Source of the DNA: Citrus sinensis
Lineage: Eukaryota > Streptophyta > Magnoliopsida > Sapindales > Rutaceae
Assembly (NCBI RefSeq): GCF_022201045.2
Contig: NC_068563.1
Span: 682,001 to 746,000 of the forward strand
DNA length: 64,000 nucleotides
Reading direction: 5' to 3'
Under the pieces are notes generated by a model that saw only the letters and a list, made by a program, of their open reading frames with translations, ran no database searches and was not told the DNA's origin. Shown piece by piece: positions 47,301-61,229 of the stretch (the first letter of the stretch is position 1; the number at the start of each line of letters is the position of its first letter). Position numbers and translations under genes: made by a program.

Positions 47301-50300
47301 ATGGCGAAGAACCTCTCGAGTCTAGTGCACGAACTTCGAGAGCGAATAGCAGCGTCTTCATCGACGCCAACGAGCCGTAGCCAAAACGACGACGCTTTGG
47401 TCTCCCGATTCCGCGATGTTCTCCCCAATCTTCTTCACTCCTACGTCGTTCCTTCTTCCTCCGGTACTCTTTCTTTCTTTCTTTCTTTTATTTTTCTTTA
47501 AAACTATTTTTTATTTTTCTTTAAAACTATTTTTTATTTTTTATTTTCATTATAATAGTTAGTTAATGCTTATTTTTTGATACTAGATAATGCTTCGTCT
47601 GGGGCTTTTAATTGCGCTCTGCATGTGCTTTTACAAGAACTTTCTTTGAACTTTCTTCTTGCTTGAATCTGCGTTTTTCCCAAATGTGCTTATCAAGAGC
47701 TTCTTAGAAAAACAGTCGGACGCTACAAAATCTATACACAAAAATATTCTGATTATTTGAAAATGATGTCAGAAGTTCTCCCTAGCAAACACTTATCAAT
47801 TTGGTTGTGGAAAAAAAAAAAGAAATTGATTGTGGCTAATTTTGGTTGGATTCTGATATGTTGCAGCCAGTGAGAGAGAGGTCATAGCTATATTGAAGCT
47901 CATTTCTCAAACGGCAAGGAATTTTCCTGGAGTATTTTACAATGGGAAAGCTGGCGCCATTCTACCCGTGATTGGTCGAATTTTACCCTTCTTTGCAGAA
48001 CCTGCATTTCGGTTAGTTATATTATTATTTTGTTTTTTGAATTTTCCTGATAGTATTTGTTCTAGATAATAATAATGCCATGTGGTCACATGAATAGAAA
48101 GGAAAAAGAAGAAATGAATACTATGTTCTGACAACTTAGATGGTTTCGAATTCTGAAATAAATACCAGTGGAAATGCTAATGTTGAGAGCTTTTGCATAA
48201 TTTGGGTTTTAGAGCTTGTTCGACTTTTGACTTTTTCTAGGTATTTATTTCTACATCTTCACTTCCCTTCTGACGAATATGAGAGGATTTCAATCTCAAC
48301 ATGGGAGTTGGATTCAGAGGGTGCAGGCAGTCATGATGACCGTTAAATTCCTGCCTTGTTTAGTTTTCTGTTTGATGTTGAAGTTTCTATTTTAACTGCT
48401 ATACATTTGTGCTATTTTTCAGTTCTCGACATGGAGTAATTTTTGAAACAGTTGGATTCCTTTTATCTTTGCTTCGCACTGGAGCACTTGATGCATATCG
48501 TCTATTCTTCATTGATGCCATGTTGGCCATTGAAGGTAAGGCACTGTATTAAAAGAATGGAAAAGCTTTTGTGCAATGACCTCTTCATCTCTACAATGCC
48601 TTATTTATCCCTCGTCATATGTCATACGTGTGGTAAAATCATTAAAGAAAGCTAACATGCCTTTGTCTTTATACAGATATTTTGTACATTGCTTCTCTCG
48701 ATGTTGACAGTTCAAGCCTTATAGAGCCAATTGGATTGACTTTAAAGTGCTTTCATGATTCTTTTTGTGAAGTTTCTGGTGATTCCACTTGTCTTTGTGA
48801 TCTCCCAGCAAGTAGCAAACCAAATAATGGCTTTGGTATCTTGGTCAACCTTTTGGGCAAAAGGAGGTGGCAACCTTTTGCAACTTGGATGATCAGGCTC
48901 ATTAGTAAATGCTTGACTGAAGGAACTCTATATGTGGAAGGTCTTATCAATGTGTCATTTGTGTCAGCTGCATGTTCTCTCTTATGTTATGGGGATGCTG
49001 ACTTGCATATGGTGGGTAAAATTATTGCTTCAAGTTTATGATGATAGATTATTTATTCGTCATATGAGCAATTTAAAAGAATGTGGTTTCTTTTGGTTAA
49101 TTTACATGATTTGTGGTATCCTTTTGTTAAGTTTGTCTAACAATTGAAAATTTTTCGGAAGGCATGTTTCGACTTTGCATGCATCATTGGATCAGTGATA
49201 AGCTTTGACATCATTCCTCATGAGAATTTTATTCAGTCAATATCCACCATATTGAGTGAGGACCAAGAGGGAATTCCTGTATTCAGGTATGTGTTTTGGA
49301 TGTTTGGAACATACCCTTGTTTATTGTTAAATTTCTTGTTAGTAACCTTAAACTGTGGAATACCAAAATCATCAAATTTCTGCTCTTCTTGTGCTGATTG
49401 CATATTTAATTTCCTAATTCATCAGTAAAGCAAATAAATTTATAAAAGGTACTACTTACTCTCTCTGATACACAGAAACTGACAATGAAGTCTTTCAAAC
49501 TGTTTTCTTGACTTTCCCGTTTGTTACTACATTATACTGGGCTTACATTTTAGGAATGTGGCTTATGATTCCTCCATGGGTGCTTGCCTTGAGACATTAC
49601 ACTCTACTTGTCCTGATGTTGTTGTAAAGCAGACAGCTGCAGCTTTAGTAAATACTTTTCCTCGGTCAATGTCAAGAACCAAGAGCCAGGAACTTAAGGT
49701 TGATTTTTTTCATCTCACTTATTCTTTGCAAGGCTTGAACATTCTTGTTTGGCATTTGTTGATTCTTCTGTGCTAGCTTATTGTGTAAATGGATGTGTTT
49801 GTCAGGTTTCATTGTGCACTGTATACAAACGGATTGCCAAAACTTGCCCTACTCATATATGGAAGCCTGAATCTCTTGTACAGATACTATGTTTATCAGA
49901 ACCTTGCTTTCCATTGATTGATTGTTTTCGAGTAGCTCTTGCTATTCTTGGTCCTGATCGTGTTGGAGGGAGGTTAACAAATGATGTTGGTCTAGAATTA
50001 TCAACATCGGGTTATAGTGCAAATGAAAACTGGAGTGTAGGAGAAAAGAGGCATATCAATGATGTAAATATTTTAAAAATCAAGCGTCCAAGGGTAGATG
50101 AGGAAAATATGCTTTCTGATGCTGTTCTAGTGGAGCCTAAGCCTACTCATATCTTTAGATGTGAAAAAGAAGAAGAATTTGCAGATTATATGCGTGAAGC
50201 GCTCCGTTCATTTGTTGAACTTTTAGACTCTCCCTCTGTTAAACCAGGTTCTCTAAAACCCAATGTTGCACTGACAGCTCTTAGCATGCTTTGCATTGCC

Positions 50301-53300
50301 TTCTCCAGATATCCTCAGACCAATTTATCATGCCGTATCTTTCAGCAGATGTATGCATGGATCCCATGGATTTGTGAGCTGGTATGCTTGAACTTGTCAA
50401 TTTTTCATACTACCGTATATTTCCCTATCGTGAATTAGGTTCTCCGTCATGTAGGCAAAGCAAGGATGTCCAATTACTGTTGATATTTCCATCTACCTGG
50501 AAGGAATTCACCGCATCTTGCTTTTGCATGGTAAGGAAACAGAAATTTTCTCAAGGCTTTATTTTGTATTTATTCTGACAGCTTTTGCTGAGAAAATTGC
50601 TTGCTGCCTGAGGATAGTTTATAAGTTCTGAAGGAAAGTGGATTGTTTAAATTTTTACTGCAACTATTTTCTGACACATTTGCTGACTATGAAAGCTCGT
50701 TTATCCTCAATTCATTGCATACTTGAGTAGTGTAAGTACTCATAATTGAGCACAATATTCAGGCCTTCTTTTGCAATAATCTTGATTCTCTCAGACTAGA
50801 TTTTTACTGCAAAATTAAGTACGGGGGATGTCGTAGCTGAACTAATTGCTTTCCTGTTAACCAAGAATTATTATATTTCATTTTCTAACTCAACATACTG
50901 CACAATTCTAATTTTTGTCTAATTCAGTATTTCTTTATGAATTTTTGTAGTAAACAAGACAAGTTTAAGGTATGATTGGTCCTATAGCTTTTTAAAAAAA
51001 GGCATTGTCGACCCCTGTTGAGACATTATGCATTGTCTTTTTTAGGTTCTAAGAGTTATTGTTTTGGAGTGTGGCTGTTGGCTCTACAATATGTGCTGAT
51101 ATCATGTAATTTCGCTTCTGGCTACCACATCCTCTTGAGCAGGTCCCTCTTTCATGGAGATTGAACTTTTCAAAAATAAAGGTTACGGTTCAGATCTTCT
51201 AAATGTTGTGCTAAAGCTTCCATGGACCCATCATGTTGTAGTTACTGAACCTCATCCTCCAAGGAAAGCAAAATGTGCTGCTCTTCAAGTTTTCTCCAAG
51301 CTTGGTCAAAGCATGACTGAAAGTGATTCTGAAATCTTGGATTTGGCTCTTCGTGATGAATTTGATGAAGTCAGAGCTGAAGCTGTTATTTCTTTACCAG
51401 TGATTGTCATGTGGTCAGGACTTGGTGTTCTCACAAATGTCTTCAAGAGACTGGAGTAAGAGAGTATTGAAATATGTTTGTTCCTTTGATTTTTTGCTTC
51501 TTGCATGCTTAAATTTTTAAAACCCTCCCCCTTCGTCCCTCCCTCCCTCCCTCCCTCCCGCTTTTTCCAATCAACAAAGTACACTGATGAAAATTGGGTT
51601 TATTGTCATCATTTTTTATTCATAAGTTTACGAATACCTGGATTTAACTTGATTATTATGTATGATTCTATGTTTTCATGCTTCACATTTGCAGATCTTT
51701 GGGGAAGGATGAATGTGAAAAAGTTAAGAGAGTTTTTCCCATTTCTTTTGGGTTTTTGTCATGTCTTTCTGGAACTTGCAGCAGTATTGTGGATTGGGAT
51801 AAAAATGCCTGCAAACTATTATTGAATGTTGAAGATGATATTCTGAGTCAGACAGTAGATTATTTACTAGAAAATTTCTGGTGTTCTAAATGTGACACAA
51901 ATGTTGTGCACAATCAAGAACTATCATCAAAAATTGTTAATCCATCTGATGTGCAGAGCAAGGACCTCAACTTCCACTCTGACTTCAGTTTTCTATTGAA
52001 TATATATTTTGAATTTCTATATGATGAGTCTTCAGAAGAAGTTCAACTTTCCTGTGTGAGGGTTATCCGTCGTATACTTGTACATGGGACCAGAGATGTT
52101 CTGCTGAAAACGAGATCTGAATGGATTAAATGCATTGAATTTCTTCTGCTAAACAAAAGGAAGGCTATAAGAGATGCATTCTGCACTCAGATTGGTTACT
52201 TCCTTCAGGATACTGTTTTGAGTAGCTTATTTTTGGACGAGAATGCATCAAGTAGAAGTAACGAACTAAAGTTGTTGGATGTAATAAAACTTGCTTTCAC
52301 AGCGGCTGACGACCCCCTGATCTTAGAAACTCTTCTGGAATCTACAGCTGAACTTATGATGGCAGTTGATGTTCACAGTCAGCACTTTTTGTTTTTGCTG
52401 ATTTTGTTGGTTGAGCAGCTTGATAATCCTCATGTGACAGTGAGAATGAACGCATCGAGGTTAATACGCAAATCCTGCTTCTTTCATCTTAAAGGAGGAT
52501 GTGAATTATTAGTTTCAAAAGCTGTTCTTATATGCAATGAGCTGTTTGATTATCTATCAGTGAGGCTTGCAAGCCGACCAATCATGGTTAGAGAGTTTGC
52601 TGAGGCTGCTTTTGGTGTTGAAACTGAAGAACTTGTCAAGAAAATGATTCCAGCTGTTCTTCCAAAGCTTGTAGTGTCTCAGCAGGATAATGATCAAGCA
52701 GTTAACATCATAAATGAGTTGGCCAAGTGTTTGAACACTGACATGGTGCCACTGATTGTAACCTGGATACCAAAAGTGCTTGCTTTTGCTCTCCATCAAG
52801 CTGATGAGCGAAGATTACTGTCAGCTTTGGAATTTTACTGCATACAGACTGGTTCTGACAACCAAGAAATCTTTGCAGCCGCATTACCTGCTCTCTTGGA
52901 TGAACTTATATGTTTTGTTGATGGTGGTGATTCAGATGAGATAAACGAAAGGTATAAAGTTCTACTCCTGTTAACAGTGATACTACATTAAATTATATTG
53001 TACTAAGAACTTGGTTACATTGGAATCCTTCTTTAGCCATCTGTTGACTATTTCCTTTTCCTTTAGAAGCAAAAGCCTCCTTTTCCCTTAGCTACCAATG
53101 CACAAAGATACATTTCCATCGACTGACAAGCTTCTGGATACTGATTCGTGTTATGAATATCTTTAACTGGGATTATATAACTGTAATTGCATAACACTGG
53201 AAAGCACCTAGAAAATATTAATCACTCTGCCAGTTTCTGTGACTGATATGCCTTCCATTTCCAGGTTAAACCGAGTACCGCGGGTGATTAGAAAAGTTTC

Positions 53301-56300
53301 TACAGTTCTGACTGGTAATGAAGATCTTCCAGGCTTTTTGAGGAATCATTTTGTTGGTCTCCTTAACAGTATTGACAGGAAAATGCTCCATGCTGAGGAT
53401 TTGTCACTGCAGAAACAAGCTTTGAAACGTATTGAGATACTGATCGAAATGATAGGCTCACACCTTACTACTTATGTGCCGAAAATACTGGTTCTTCTCA
53501 TGCATGCCATTAATAAAGAATCTCTTCAGTGTGAGGGTCTATCTGTCTTGCATTTCTTCATTGAGCAACTGTCAAGAGTGTCTCCATCCAGTACTAAACA
53601 TGTAATTTCTCAAGTTTTTGCTGCTCTTATACCCTTCTTGGAGAGAGATAAAGACAATCCATCTGTGCTTTTGAATAAAGTGGTGAAAATTCTAGAAGAT
53701 CTTGTCCTAAAGAACAGGGCTATCTTGAAGCAGCATATTCATGAGTTCCCTCTTTTGCCAAGTATTGCTGCACTGACAGAAGTGAACAAAGCCATCCAAG
53801 AAGCGCGCGGGCCAATGACTTTGAAAGATCAATTGCTAGCTGCTGTTGATGGTCTGAATCATGAGAATCTGAATGTAAGGTACATGGTAGTATGTGAGTT
53901 GAGCAAGTTGCTGAAACTTAAAAGCGAGGATGTTACTGCCTTAATCAATGGTGAAGCTTGTTCAGACTTGGATGTTTTAAGCACTTTGATCTCATCCTTA
54001 CTCAGAGGATGTGCTGAAGAATCAAGAACTGTAGTTGGTCAGAAGCTAAAGTTGGTCTGTGCTGATTGCCTTGGAGCATTGGGTGCAGTTGATCCTGCCA
54101 AAGTGAAGGGTTTTTCATGCCAGCGCTTTAAAATTGAGTGTTCAGATGATGACCTTATTTTCGAGTTGATTGACAAACATCTGGCTAGAGCTTTTAGAGC
54201 TGCACCTGATACCATTATTCAAGATTCAGCTGCATTGGCTATTCAGGAACTGCTAAAGATTGCAGGTTGTGAGGCATCACTTGATGAGAATGTTCCTGCT
54301 TCTATTTTGCAGGTGCTGAAGGATAAAGAACATCTGACGGTTGTTGCATCTGGGACGATGGGTTCTGATAATATCCATGAGATGAATATGAGGGGTCGAA
54401 AGTTCTGGGATCGATTCTCTATTTATGTTAAAGAGATAATTGCCCCTTGTTTGACCTCTAGATTTCAGCTTCCAAGTGGGTCTGATTCTGTATCTACTGG
54501 CCCAATTTACCTGCCTTCTATGTCATTCAGAAGGTGGATATATTATTGGATCAGAAAACTGACTGTGCATGCTACTGGATCCCGGGCAAGCATTTTTAAT
54601 GCTTGCAGAGGTATAGTGCGTCATGATATGCAAACAGCAATATATCTGCTTCCATATTTAGTTCTTAATGCTGTCTGTCACGGCACTGAGGAGGCACGTC
54701 TAGGCATTGCGCAAGAAATCCTCTCTGTTCTTGATGCTGCAGCTTCAGACCACAGTGGGGCTTCAGTGCATGGCATCAGCGGCCAAAGTGAAGTTTGCAT
54801 TCAAGCTATCTTTACTCTTCTCGATAATCTTGGGCAGTGGGTGGATGATGTTAAACAAGAATTAGCTCTTTCAGAATCTTTAACTTCGAAGCAACAGGGA
54901 TCCAAGTCGAAGCATCCAGCTTCTTCAATGCATCAAGATCAACTCCTTACTCAATGTCAATATGTTTCAGGGCTTTTATCTGCTATTCCAAAAGTTACCC
55001 TCGCTAGAGCTTCCTTCAGGTGTCAAGCCTATGCAAGGTCTTTAATGTACTTTGAGTCTCATGTGCGTGAAAAGTCAGGTTCCTTCAACCCTGCAGCTGA
55101 AAAGAGTGGCACCTTTGAGGATGAAGATGTATCATTTCTGATGGAAATATACAGCTTTTTGGATGAGCCTGATGGTCTTTCTGGATTGGCACGTTTACAT
55201 AAATCATTAAGTTTACAAGATGAGCTCTTATCAAACAAGAAATCAGGAAACTGGGCTGAAGTTTTTACTTCCTGTGAACAGGCCTTGCAAATGGAGCCTA
55301 CTTCAGTTCAGAGGCATTCGGATGTCCTCAATTGCTTACTGAACATGTGCCATCTTCAGGCCATGGTAACTCATGTGGACGGTCTGATTTCTAGGATACC
55401 ACAGTACAAAAAAACATGGTGCATGCAAGGTGTGCAAGCAGCATGGAGGCTTGGAAGGTGGGACTTGATGGATGAGTACCTTAGTGGGGCTGATGAAGAG
55501 GGTTTACTTTGTAGCAGCTCTGAGAGTAACGCTTCCTTTGACATGGATGTTGCAAAGATTCTGCAGGCAATGATGAAGAAGGATCATTTCTCTGTTTCTG
55601 ATAAAATTGGAGTGTCGAAACAAGTTCTGATTGCTCCTCTAGCTGCTGCAGGCATGGATTCCTATACACGGGCTTATCCATTCATCGTCAAACTTCACTT
55701 ACTACAGGAGCTGGAGGACTTCCATGCTATTCTAGTTAATGACTCTTTCTTGGAGAAATCATTTCTTCCAAGTGATCTGAAATTCTCAAAATTAATGGCT
55801 AACTGGGAAAATAGGCTCAAATATACTCAACCATCATTGTGGGCAAGAGAGCCACTTTTGGCTTTCCGGAGAATGGTATTTGGTGCCAGTGGTCTTGGTG
55901 CTGAAGTTGGGAATTGCTGGCTTCAATATGCAAAGCTTTGTCGCTTGGCCGGCCATTATGAGACTGCAACCAGAGCAATTCTTGAGGCCCAGGCTTCTGG
56001 TGCGCCTAATGTTCACATGGAAAAGGCTAAGCTTCTTTGGAGTACCAGAAGATCCGATGGTGCCATTGCAGAGCTACAACAAAATCTCCTGAATAAGCCA
56101 GTTGAGGTTGTAGGGTCTACAGCAATATCATCAATTACTAGCCTTTCTCTTGTTCCACTTAACCCTCTACCTGTACTTTCCAATACTCAAACTTTGAATG
56201 AGAAACGTGACATTGCAAAGACCCTTCTCCTTTATTCTAGGTGGATCCATTACACTGGACAGAAGCAGAAGGAAGATGTGATTACTCTTTATTCGAGGGT

Positions 56301-59119
56301 GAGAGAACTGCAGCCGATGTGGGAGAAAGGATACTTCTATATGGCTAAGTATTGTGATGATGTGCTTGTTGATGCCAGGAAACGACAAGAAGAAAATTCC
56401 GAAATAGGTCCCTCTGAGAAGCGTTGGTGGTTTTATGTACCTGATGTTCTATTATTCTATGCAAAGGGGCTACATAGGGGCCACAAGAATCTCTTTCAAG
56501 CTCTTCCAAGGTTGTTAACCCTCTGGTTCGACTTTGGAAGCATTTGTCAAAGAGCTGGCTCATCCTCTAACAAAGATTTGAAAAATGTCAATGGGAAGGT
56601 ACTTATAATATTTAAAGATATGTAATGAAGTTTTACATTGCGTACTAATTTTGACCGATGGCACTTATTTTTTTTTCCTATATCTGTAATGATTATTACT
56701 GTTTTCTCTTTCTTCTCTGGCAGGTCATGAGTATTATGAGGGGCTGTTTGAAGGATTTGCCCGCATATCAGTGGTTAACAGTGTTGCCTCAGTTGGTTTC
56801 AAGAATTTGCCACCAGAATGAAGAAATTGTTCGATTAGTTAAACACATCATTACTTCGGTTCTCCGACAGTACCCACAACAAGGCTTGTGGATTATGGCA
56901 GCAGTTTCAAAATCCACGATTCCTTCAAGGCGAGAGGCTGCTGCAGAAATCATACAAGCTGCTAAAAAGGGGTCCGCCCATGGAAATAGTGCTAACAATC
57001 TGTTTGGCCAGTTCACTAGCTTGATTGATCATTTGATCAAATTGTGCTTCCATGCAGGCCAATCAAAATCAAGGACAATTAACATCTCAACGGAATTCAG
57101 TGCCTTGAAAAGGATGATGCCGTTGGGAATAATCATGCCAATTCAACAATCTCTTACTGTTACTCTCCCACCACAGGATGCTAATCTCACTGAATCCCCG
57201 TCATCTGATATCTTTTCTGCATCAGATCTTCCTACAATATCAGGAATAGCTGATGAAGCCGAGATTCTTTCATCTCTTCAGCGACCTAAGAAAGTACGTT
57301 CCTAAAATGTTTTGGTTTCAAAAATACATTTGTTCTAATGTTGATAGGCTATTCCTCTTACCGTCCTTCCCGAGGGAAGGTTGAAAAAAGCTGTTACAGA
57401 ATAAGAGTCCTTAGACCTTGGCTTGTTTTTCTCAACACATTGTGTTGATACTATGACCTGACTTGGGCTTTTGGGCTAGCTCAGCAGGAGTTTGAGAAGG
57501 CTTCATATTCTGAGCTACATAGCTTTGATTAGGTTTCTTGAAGAATAAAAACGAAAGTAAATAGGTTAGCTCTTTCCTCTGATAATGATTGGTTTAACCC
57601 ATTCAAAATGATATTACCGATTCATCTGGTGCAAAATGTATTGGGAAGGTTTGCCTATTCTTCTTTATTTCATGCAAATCAGAAGGACTTAAAATATACC
57701 TGGGGATCCTGCATTTAAATTCACTTTGTTCATAAAATGTGATGTGATGTGAATGGACACATCATCTTTTTGAGAATATTTGCATGTTTCCTATTTTCAG
57801 ATTGTTCTATTGGGCAGTGATGGCATTAAGCGCCCTTTCCTCTGCAAGCCAAAGGATGATCTGAGGAAAGATTCCCGTATGATGGAATTTACTGCAATGA
57901 TAAATCGTTTGTTGTCCAAATACCCTGAAAGCCGTCGTAGGAAGCTCTATATTCGTACTTTTGCCGTTATCCCTCTAACAGAAGATTGTGGTATGGTGGA
58001 GTGGGTGCCCCATACTCGTGGACTCCGGAATATACTTCAAGACATCTATATATCCTGCGGCAAATTTGATAGACAGAAGACCAATCCCCAAATTAAACGA
58101 ATTTATGATCAATTCCAAGGTAAAATACCTGAAGATGAGATGTTGAAGACCAAGATCCTTCCAATGTTTCCCCCGGTATTCCACAAATGGTTCTTGACGA
58201 CATTTTCAGAGCCTGCTGCATGGTTCAGGGCTCGGGTTGCCTATGCCCACACTACTGCAGTTTGGTCAATGGTTGGGCATATTGTGGGGCTTGGTGATAG
58301 ACATGGGGAAAATATTCTCTTTGATTCTACCACAGGGGACTGTGTTCATGTTGATTTCAGTTGCTTATTTGATAAAGGTTTGCTGTTGGAGAAGCCTGAG
58401 CTGGTGCCGTTCAGGCTAACCCAGGTAAGAAAATCATATGGGTTATGCGCTATGCATTTTATTGTCATCCTTTCTCCCCTCTTTTTCCCTTTGAAGAAAA
58501 TTCTAATTTATGTTTGCCTTGTTCCTCAACCTTCATCATTTTATTCTTGTGAATACTCTTTGATGGAACACATAGAACATGATCGATGGCTTGGGCATCA
58601 CTGGATATGAGGGTACATTTTTGAGAGTTTGTGAAATCACGCTTTCAGTTCTAAGAACTCACAGGGAGACTTTGATGAGTGTTCTTGAAACTTTTATTCA
58701 TGACCCTCTTGTAGAGTGGACAAAATCTCACAAGTCCAGTGGGGTAGAAGTTGAGAACCCTCATGCACAGGTATGTTGTCTTTAGTGTTTTCCTTAATCT
58801 TTTAATTGTAAAGAATTACTGCTTCACCATTTTTTTTTTTAATTTCCAAGCAAACTATGTTGTCAATTGTTTTCTGATCATACCAGAAACAGAAGGTGCA
58901 GTTGTCATTTTTAAGAACTAATCATTGAAGCATGTATTCTGATATTTGCAGCGGGCCATCAGTAATATTGAGGCTAGGTTGCAGGGGTCAGTTGTTGGGG
59001 TTGGAGCAGCACCATCTTTGCCTTTGGCTGTAGAAGGTCAGGCTCGTCGCCTAATTGCTGAAGCAGTCTCTCACAAAAATCTGGGGAAGATGTATATATG
59101 GTGGATGCCATGGTTTTAA
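47301..59119 (+). CDS. ATR: Serine/threonine-protein kinase ATR (DNA-damage checkpoint PIKK)
   Basis: Fifteen exons: 47301-47463, 47867-48011, 48423-48535, 48677-49011, 49162-49286, 49554-49698, 49806-50381, 50455-50530, 51143-51455, 51695-52951, 53265-56598, 56724-57293, 57801-58424, 58576-58770, 58952-59119. Every phase agrees; product 2,712 residues, close to Arabidopsis ATR (2,702 as recalled). The N-terminal two thirds is helical HEAT-repeat sequence, then a FAT region. The PI3K-like kinase domain starts near 2,385. It has an ATP-site FLCKPKDD, catalytic GDRHGEN (2549-2555, Asp2550) and DFS (2569-2571), and ends with a FATC segment MYIWWMPWF. ATR acts in the nucleus with an ATRIP partner. 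It senses RPA-coated single-stranded DNA at stalled forks and signals through SOG1 and WEE1 in plants. All introns are GT-AG. A (TCCC)n tract lies in intron 9. Confidence 0.97.
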
Positions 59120-59308
59120 GAGTCTATTAATTGAGAGAGCTTTTCACTGCATCATTTTTGGGCAAGGTTTCTTGTATCAGTTTGTAAATCTTTTTTAATC
59201 GTTACAGAGTTCTTGTTGAGAGTCTAGCTGAGCGAGAGCAAGAAGTAGTTGCTGTGACAGTCGAGCAAGTTGGTAGTTCTTCAATGATGTATATAGACCT
59301 TTGCGTTG

Positions 59309-59309
<1 letters not shown>

Positions 59310-59357
<48 letters not shown>
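59310..59357. repeat. (TA)n microsatellite between ATR and the PPR gene
   Basis: About 24 TA units lie in the 350-bp interval between the convergent stop codons at 59119 and 59470, so the repeat is probably inside one or both 3' UTRs. Confidence 0.95.
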
Positions 59358-59358
<1 letters not shown>

Positions 59359-59469
59359 CTTAATTATACTTTGTAAATATATAGTGACGTTCAAGTTAGA
59401 AGTGTAGCATTTACTGACATGCTTTTCAACCTAAACTACCAGGAATTTACTGCAAAATAGGTTCATCAA

Positions 59470-61098
59470 TCAACATAACCAGTCTTTAACTACATGTCCT
59501 TTGGCAATAAAACAACCAATATTATTCCTATGAACTCTCATTGGACTACTTGTTCGAACCATCATCTTCTTAACCATAGCTTTCACCGAGGATTCTCCTC
59601 TAACGGTACTATGTTTTCCTGATCCACAAACCACTGTAATTTCTGCCGGAATCACATGCTTCTCATTATTGAACCTGTTTCTCATCTCGTCCATCCACTG
59701 TAATATTATAAAGTAGGCTGAGCCCAAGTGCATCCCATGCAAGTCCAGCTTTGTCTCCCCAGAATCCCATTTCATTGCTTCATCTAAAACCGATGAGTCT
59801 TCCAGCTCTTTCACCACCGACACTTCTTCCTCATTCAAAACCTCAGTTAACTCCAATATGGAAAGTGGAAAATCATTCGAATTCAAGTCTTGTAGCATTG
59901 ACATGATTGTGGAACATGAATTCAACACAGAATTGTAAGTCCTTACTGAGAATGGAATTCCCGAATCCTTCATCTTTTGCAGCCACAAAACCATTCTAGA
60001 TAGTTCGTTGTGATCTCCATACGAAGAAAGAACCATATTCGAACAAACTGTATCGACCCGAGTCCCGTCACTCTCCATTTGGTTAACAATTCTCTCCATA
60101 TCTTCAAGCAACCCCAATCTTCCATACCCATATATAATACACTTATACTCGAAACCTGACGGCTCGAGTCCTTTAACTCTCATCTCTTCAATCAGATTCT
60201 CTGCCTCGTGGGGTTGGCCCATTTCACATAAACCGCTGATCATTGATTTCAAAGCTTGGCGTTTCACATAAACAGAGGAAGAGCTATTAACAAGTTGATT
60301 CAAGCGAGCATATGTATCATCAAATCCTCTCTTTGAATCATGTTTGCAGAAAGAATCAATTAAATTGCAGTAGAAAAGAACTAGCTCTCTTTCGCGAGAC
60401 CCCAACTTAGAAAGGGTTTCAAGGATTAGAGTTTCTGCTTCCTCGCGTTGTCCTTGTTTATCTAAGAATGCAATTATCTCTGCAACTAGTTTAGGATTCC
60501 ATTGAAACCATGACTCTTCAGTTATTCTCATGTACAACTGCAGCAAAAATATGTACCGTCACTTATAATACAAACCCGTAATAAAGAAAGAAGAGAATCA
60601 CTTCTGACCATTTCAAATAGTTAAAACACTTATGTTGGTTTGAAATTATTTAAACGGAAGCAATGAAATAAATAAAATAAACATTCAAAGAGAAGCACTT
60701 GATAAGTGCTTTTTCCAAAAGTGCCTTTCTTTTTATCAAATCGCTTCTGCAAACCTTGCTTTGAGGAAACAAAAAAACATCGCAATTCCCAAATGCATCC
60801 ACAGACTTACCGGAAAGGCGAGAGAGGAGAGGCGAGGATGGGTGGTATCAGGGGAGAGCAGATGAGAGAGGGCGTTGAGAGCTATAAACTGAGGTGATGA
60901 TGCCACAAATTTGCTTATCAAACGGCTTGCCGCTTTGGAGTCTCGGGTAACCGCGAGTGCGAGAGAAGAGAGGAAGCGCTGCCCTTGCTTGGTTAACCTT
61001 GCAGTCAGGCACTGAACTAATGTTAGCCGTTGCTGACGGAGCCGGCAGCAGCGGCTGTTCCACGGCGGCGGGATACGCATGTGGAGGCTACTAATCAT
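59470..61098 (-). CDS. Pentatricopeptide-repeat protein with C-terminal SMR domain
   Basis: Two exons on the minus strand (61098-60811 and 60537-59470) join in phase 0 to give 451 residues. The basic N-terminus with RRLRQQR-type content suggests plastid or mitochondrial targeting. The middle has a few degenerate PPR repeats (for example around MISGLCEMGQPHEAENLIEE) that would bind organelle RNA. The C-terminus is an SMR domain, with LDLHGMHLG (about 360-368) followed by TVVCGSGKHS, motifs linked to nucleic-acid binding or nicking. The gene resembles Arabidopsis At2g17033 as I recall it. The first exon could alternatively start at the Met at 61080. It is convergent with ATR. The RNA target is unknown. 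Confidence 0.87.
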
Positions 61099-61229
61099 TT
61101 TATTCTTCCTAGCGTTGCTACGTTTAAGACCGTTGGATGTACGAGTAAAAGTACAATGAAAGGCTGATTTTTCGGACCTCGGGAGAAAATTTTATTTTAT
61201 TTATAACAAAATAGAAAAAGAAATAAAAA

